From Methanoregulaceae archaeon (lineage in GTDB: Archaea; Halobacteriota; Methanomicrobia; Methanomicrobiales; Methanospirillaceae): DNA of 7,829 nt. The position numbers were made by a program, and so were the translations under genes. This document shows, piece by piece, positions 6,058 through 7,829 of this stretch (positions are counted from its first letter, which is position 1; every line of letters begins with the position of its first letter). The notes beneath the pieces were generated by a model, which worked only from the letters and a program-made list of their open reading frames with translations, did not search any database and was not told where the DNA came from. The stretch spans positions 1 to 7,829 of the forward strand of contig JAJRBP010000117.1 of the NCBI GenBank assembly GCA_028679405.1. The letters run 5' to 3'.

Positions 6058-6624
6058 ATGAGAAAAGATTCGGGCGATAAAGAGAGAATGGAGAAGAAGA
6101 GATCCAACCGGAGTATTCCGGATATTCCCGAACGGGCACGATGGGAGATTGCAGCTGGTATCGCCTCTTCCCTGCCTGGCATGTACTATTCCCTCTTTCA
6201 TCCGGTTGTCGGAAAAGGCTATGACCACCTCGAAGAAGAGATCTGGCAGCAGCTCGCACGCGAGGCGGGCGATGTTGCCAGGACCTATGGATTTCCTGTC
6301 GGTTCGGCGGGGGAAGTCGCAGCTGCGGTCTCAGAGATCGCATCCATCTTTTTCGGGCCACGGTACGGGACCGAAGTAATTGACCTTTCATCCGAATCTG
6401 CAGTAATAATTGTGAAGCACTGCCCGTTCCTCAAAAATGCACATCAACCCGGCATGAATACCGAATCCCTTTTCCATGGGTGCATGGCATTCTCAGTCCT
6501 CGCTATCCATCAGATTAACCCCCAATTTTCGGTCCGTTTTGTCCGATCGGTCTGTATGGGAGATCGCACCTGCGAGCTGAAGATCGCACCGAGGGAGATA
6601 ATCGAGAGGGAGATTTCCCGGTGA
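6058..6624 (+). CDS. Four-cysteine protein resembling ATC-hydrolase/V4R-type domains
   Basis: About 188 residues from ATG 6058. A basic N-terminus precedes a helical section (WEIAAGIASSLPGMYYSLFHP, then LEEEIWQQLAREAGDVARTYGFP) and a C-terminal domain with four spaced cysteines: C122 in HCPF, C142 in FHGC, C166 and C172 in VCMGDRTCE. The CPF ... GC ... CxGDxxCE pattern is shared by proteins annotated as L-2-amino-thiazoline-4-carboxylate hydrolase-like and, more distantly, by V4R ligand/metal domains. Many methanogen relatives are uncharacterised, so no reaction is assigned. No signal peptide or membrane helix is seen; it is likely cytoplasmic. The frame is open back to ATG 5893, but the extra 55 residues look non-coding. 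ATG 6088 is another possible start. None of the starts has a good ribosome site. Confidence 0.75.
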   Translation: MRKDSGDKERMEKKRSNRSIPDIPERARWEIAAGIASSLPGMYYSLFHPVVGKGYDHLEEEIWQQLAREAGDVARTYGFPVGSAGEVAAAVSEIASIFFGPRYGTEVIDLSSESAVIIVKHCPFLKNAHQPGMNTESLFHGCMAFSVLAIHQINPQFSVRFVRSVCMGDRTCELKIAPREIIEREISR

Positions 6625-6769
6625 TCAAGCCCCGGGAATAGTCCGCGACAGGCTTACCGCCTTTACCTGTTCCTTCTGGCACTGGAAATGGCATCCCCTG
6701 CGAAAAAGAGATCTTGAAGGTTTAGTCTCTCGTAGTGACAGGGAGGGGGACAGGCCAGGAGTCTCGCGG

Positions 6770-6838
6770 GACACACTCTCCCGGCGGCAGTAGCGCCATT
6801 TCTCGTTCTGACGCAAATTCCCTCCCGGGAGAGGTGTC
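6770..6838 (+). promoter_or_regulatory. Long imperfect stem-loop in the Cache lipoprotein leader
   Basis: GACAC-A-CTCTCCCGG (6770-6784) is complementary to CCGGGAGAG-GTGTC (6825-6838): 14 pairs with one bulged A at 6775 and a 40-base loop. The right arm contains GAGAGGTG, the only strong Shine-Dalgarno-like sequence ahead of the Cache gene, so the stem would hide it. No gene is seen in 6625-6853: a minus-strand 73-codon frame covers it but has no domain or ribosome site. Confidence 0.4.
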
Positions 6839-6874
6839 ATTTCCAATGAGTATATGATAATCAGGATTCAGAGA

Positions 6875-7399
6875 ATGACTATGCAATGCAGGTTCATCCC
6901 AATCGCCGCCCTGTTCGTGGTTGGGATTTTCCTCGTCACCGCAGGATGTGTGCGGGAGAACCCTGAGGATCTGATCTCTCCGATCCTTTCTCCGGCCGGG
7001 CCGCAGGGTTCATCCAACGCAACGATGGTAGCATTTGTCAGGGAGGCCGTTGCTTTCGCCCGGGTGAATGGCCGGGAGACGGCATTGGCCGAGTTTTCCA
7101 ACCGGAACGGCTCGTTCTTCCGTGGCGATCTCTACATCTATGCATACGACTTCAACGGAACCACGATCGCACACCCGGTCAATCCTGAAAAGATCGGGGT
7201 AAACCGGTTGAACGAGAGGGATGCAAAAGGGAACCGGTTTATCCGGCTGCTTCAGGAACAGGCCTTGAACGGGTCAGGATTCGCCAGGTATTACTACCTC
7301 AACCCCGTGCATAACAACACCGTGGAAGCCAAACTGGGGTTTGTCATGAAAGTCGACGACACATGGTGGCTCGGGTCGGGGATTTACGAAACGGAGTGA
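6875..7399 (+). CDS. Cache-domain lipoprotein
   Basis: A 174-residue exported lipoprotein. The N-terminus has a hydrophobic stretch (about residues 7-23) ending in the lipobox VTAGC, with C25 as the likely lipidated cysteine. The rest is a single Cache-type sensor domain: a long helix VAFVREAVAFARVNGRETALAEF, then LYIYAYDFNGTTIAHPVNPEKIG, FIRLLQEQALNGSGFARYYYLNP, and the closing strand VMKVDDTWWLGSGIYE. Cache domains bind small ligands outside the cell, usually in chemoreceptors and kinases. Here no signalling domain follows, so it may work as a free-standing binding protein with a partner encoded elsewhere. ATG 6875 is preferred because AGGA lies 8 bases before it and a TATA-like GTATATGATAA lies about 24 bases before it; ATG 6854 (7 residues longer) and ATG 6881 are alternatives. 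Confidence 0.88.
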   Translation: MTMQCRFIPIAALFVVGIFLVTAGCVRENPEDLISPILSPAGPQGSSNATMVAFVREAVAFARVNGRETALAEFSNRNGSFFRGDLYIYAYDFNGTTIAHPVNPEKIGVNRLNERDAKGNRFIRLLQEQALNGSGFARYYYLNPVHNNTVEAKLGFVMKVDDTWWLGSGIYETE

Positions 7400-7469
7400 C
7401 CCCTCCACATGATTGCCTGAATCCCCCGATTTACACCGCGTAGTCTGATATCGGAAACGAAGTGACCCC
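7388..7469 (+). repeat. Short direct repeat spanning the Cache gene end
   Basis: GAAACGGAGTGACCCC (7388-7403) recurs as GAAACGAAGTGACCCC (7454-7469), 16 bases with one mismatch, 66 bases apart. Both contain the same Glu-Thr-x-stop reading. The second copy lies in non-coding sequence. Confidence 0.5.
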
Positions 7470-7493
7470 GACACAGCAGGAGAAAAAGATCCG

Positions 7494-7526
7494 TTAAATA
7501 ATTGAAATACTTCGGTGATCATCACC
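7494..7526 (+). promoter_or_regulatory. Peroxiredoxin promoter with palindromic operator candidate
   Basis: TTAAATAA (7494-7501) is a good TATA-box candidate 38 bases before the peroxiredoxin ATG. Between it and the expected transcription start near 7524 sits GGTGAT-C-ATCACC (7514-7526), a perfect inverted repeat with a one-base centre. A repressor bound there would block initiation. No plus-strand ribosome site precedes the ATG, in line with a short leader. Confidence 0.45.
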
Positions 7527-7538
7527 TCCCGCGAAACC

Positions 7539-7829
7539 ATGACTGCATCCATCGATCCCCTCGTCGGCCACCCTGCCCCTGCTTTCTGTTTTTCTGATCC
7601 GGAAAAGACTCAAATCTGCCTGGAGAGTTTCCAGGGAAAATGAAGTCGTCCTCTACTTCTACCCCAGGGACAACACTCCGGGCTGCACACTTGAGGCGAT
7701 CCAGTTCACCAGGGCACCCGGGGAGTTCTCGGCCCTCGGGGCACAGGTTATCGGGGTGAGCCCGGATCCGCCCGGGAGCCACCAAAAATTTATCGTGAAA
7801 CAGAAACCAGGAATCCTCCTCCTTAGCGA
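7539..7829 (+). pseudogene. BCP-type peroxiredoxin, frameshifted and cut by the window edge
   Basis: The ATG at 7539 opens a typical peroxiredoxin N-terminus (VGHPAPAF ... LESFQGK) that meets TGA at 7641-7643. The rest continues one frame over from 7642: EVVLYFYPRDNTPGCTLEA, then EFSALGAQVIGVSPDPPGSHQKF. This carries the peroxidatic PxxxTxxC motif, with the catalytic Cys at 7684-7686. Such enzymes reduce hydroperoxides using thioredoxin-like donors. One extra A in the AAAA run at 7637-7640 would read FQGKNEVVLYFYP and restore a normal protein, so this is a one-base deletion: real gene decay or a sequence error. The resolving Cys usually five residues after the catalytic one (CTxEAC) is Ile here. 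The 3' end lies outside the window. Confidence 0.85.

Noticed and set aside
6625..6846. Minus-strand 73-codon frame filling the gap before the Cache gene
   Set aside because: Arg/Ser-rich low-information translation, no ribosome site, and it ends next to the preceding gene's stop; explained by GC-rich noncoding sequence.

Overview
The window looks like chromosomal DNA from a methanogenic archaeon of the Methanomicrobia, most likely the order Methanomicrobiales. This is inferred from gene content and is not proven. The signs are a family-6 UDG-superfamily hypoxanthine-DNA glycosylase of the type known from Methanosarcina, a COG1361 'S-layer' type membrane protein with a signal peptide and C-terminal anchor, a DUF362/ferredoxin fusion, a Cache-domain lipoprotein, moderately high GC, and archaeal TATA-like boxes combined with Shine-Dalgarno sites. 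I see no mobile element, CRISPR array, rRNA or tRNA.

Layout. Bases 1-1552 (+): the tail of an unrecognised protein, then a pyridine nucleotide-disulfide oxidoreductase 6 bases later, probably one transcript. Bases 1711-5112 (-), in transcription order: a DUF362 protein with two [4Fe-4S] motifs, the COG1361 surface protein, and the hypoxanthine-DNA glycosylase. The last two are 46 bases apart and probably co-transcribed. Bases 5113-5572: about 460 bases with no convincing gene but several inverted repeats. Bases 5573-6624 (+): a small zinc-binding-type protein (TTG start) and a four-cysteine protein resembling the ATC-hydrolase/V4R group. Bases 6625-6874: a leader region with a long imperfect stem overlapping a Shine-Dalgarno sequence. 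Bases 6875-7399 (+): a Cache lipoprotein. Bases 7539-7829 (+): a BCP-type peroxiredoxin that runs off the window edge and carries a frameshift near 7641.

The genes do not form one obvious pathway. A loose redox/Fe-S theme links the disulfide oxidoreductase, the DUF362 ferredoxin-like protein and the peroxiredoxin. The surface protein and the Cache lipoprotein face outward. I found no convincing new multi-gene system. The observations most worth checking are the unusual active site of the disulfide oxidoreductase (the flavin-side Lys replaced by Cys), the peroxiredoxin frameshift and its promoter palindrome, the leader stem before the Cache gene, and the inverted-repeat cluster in the 5.1-5.6 kb gap.
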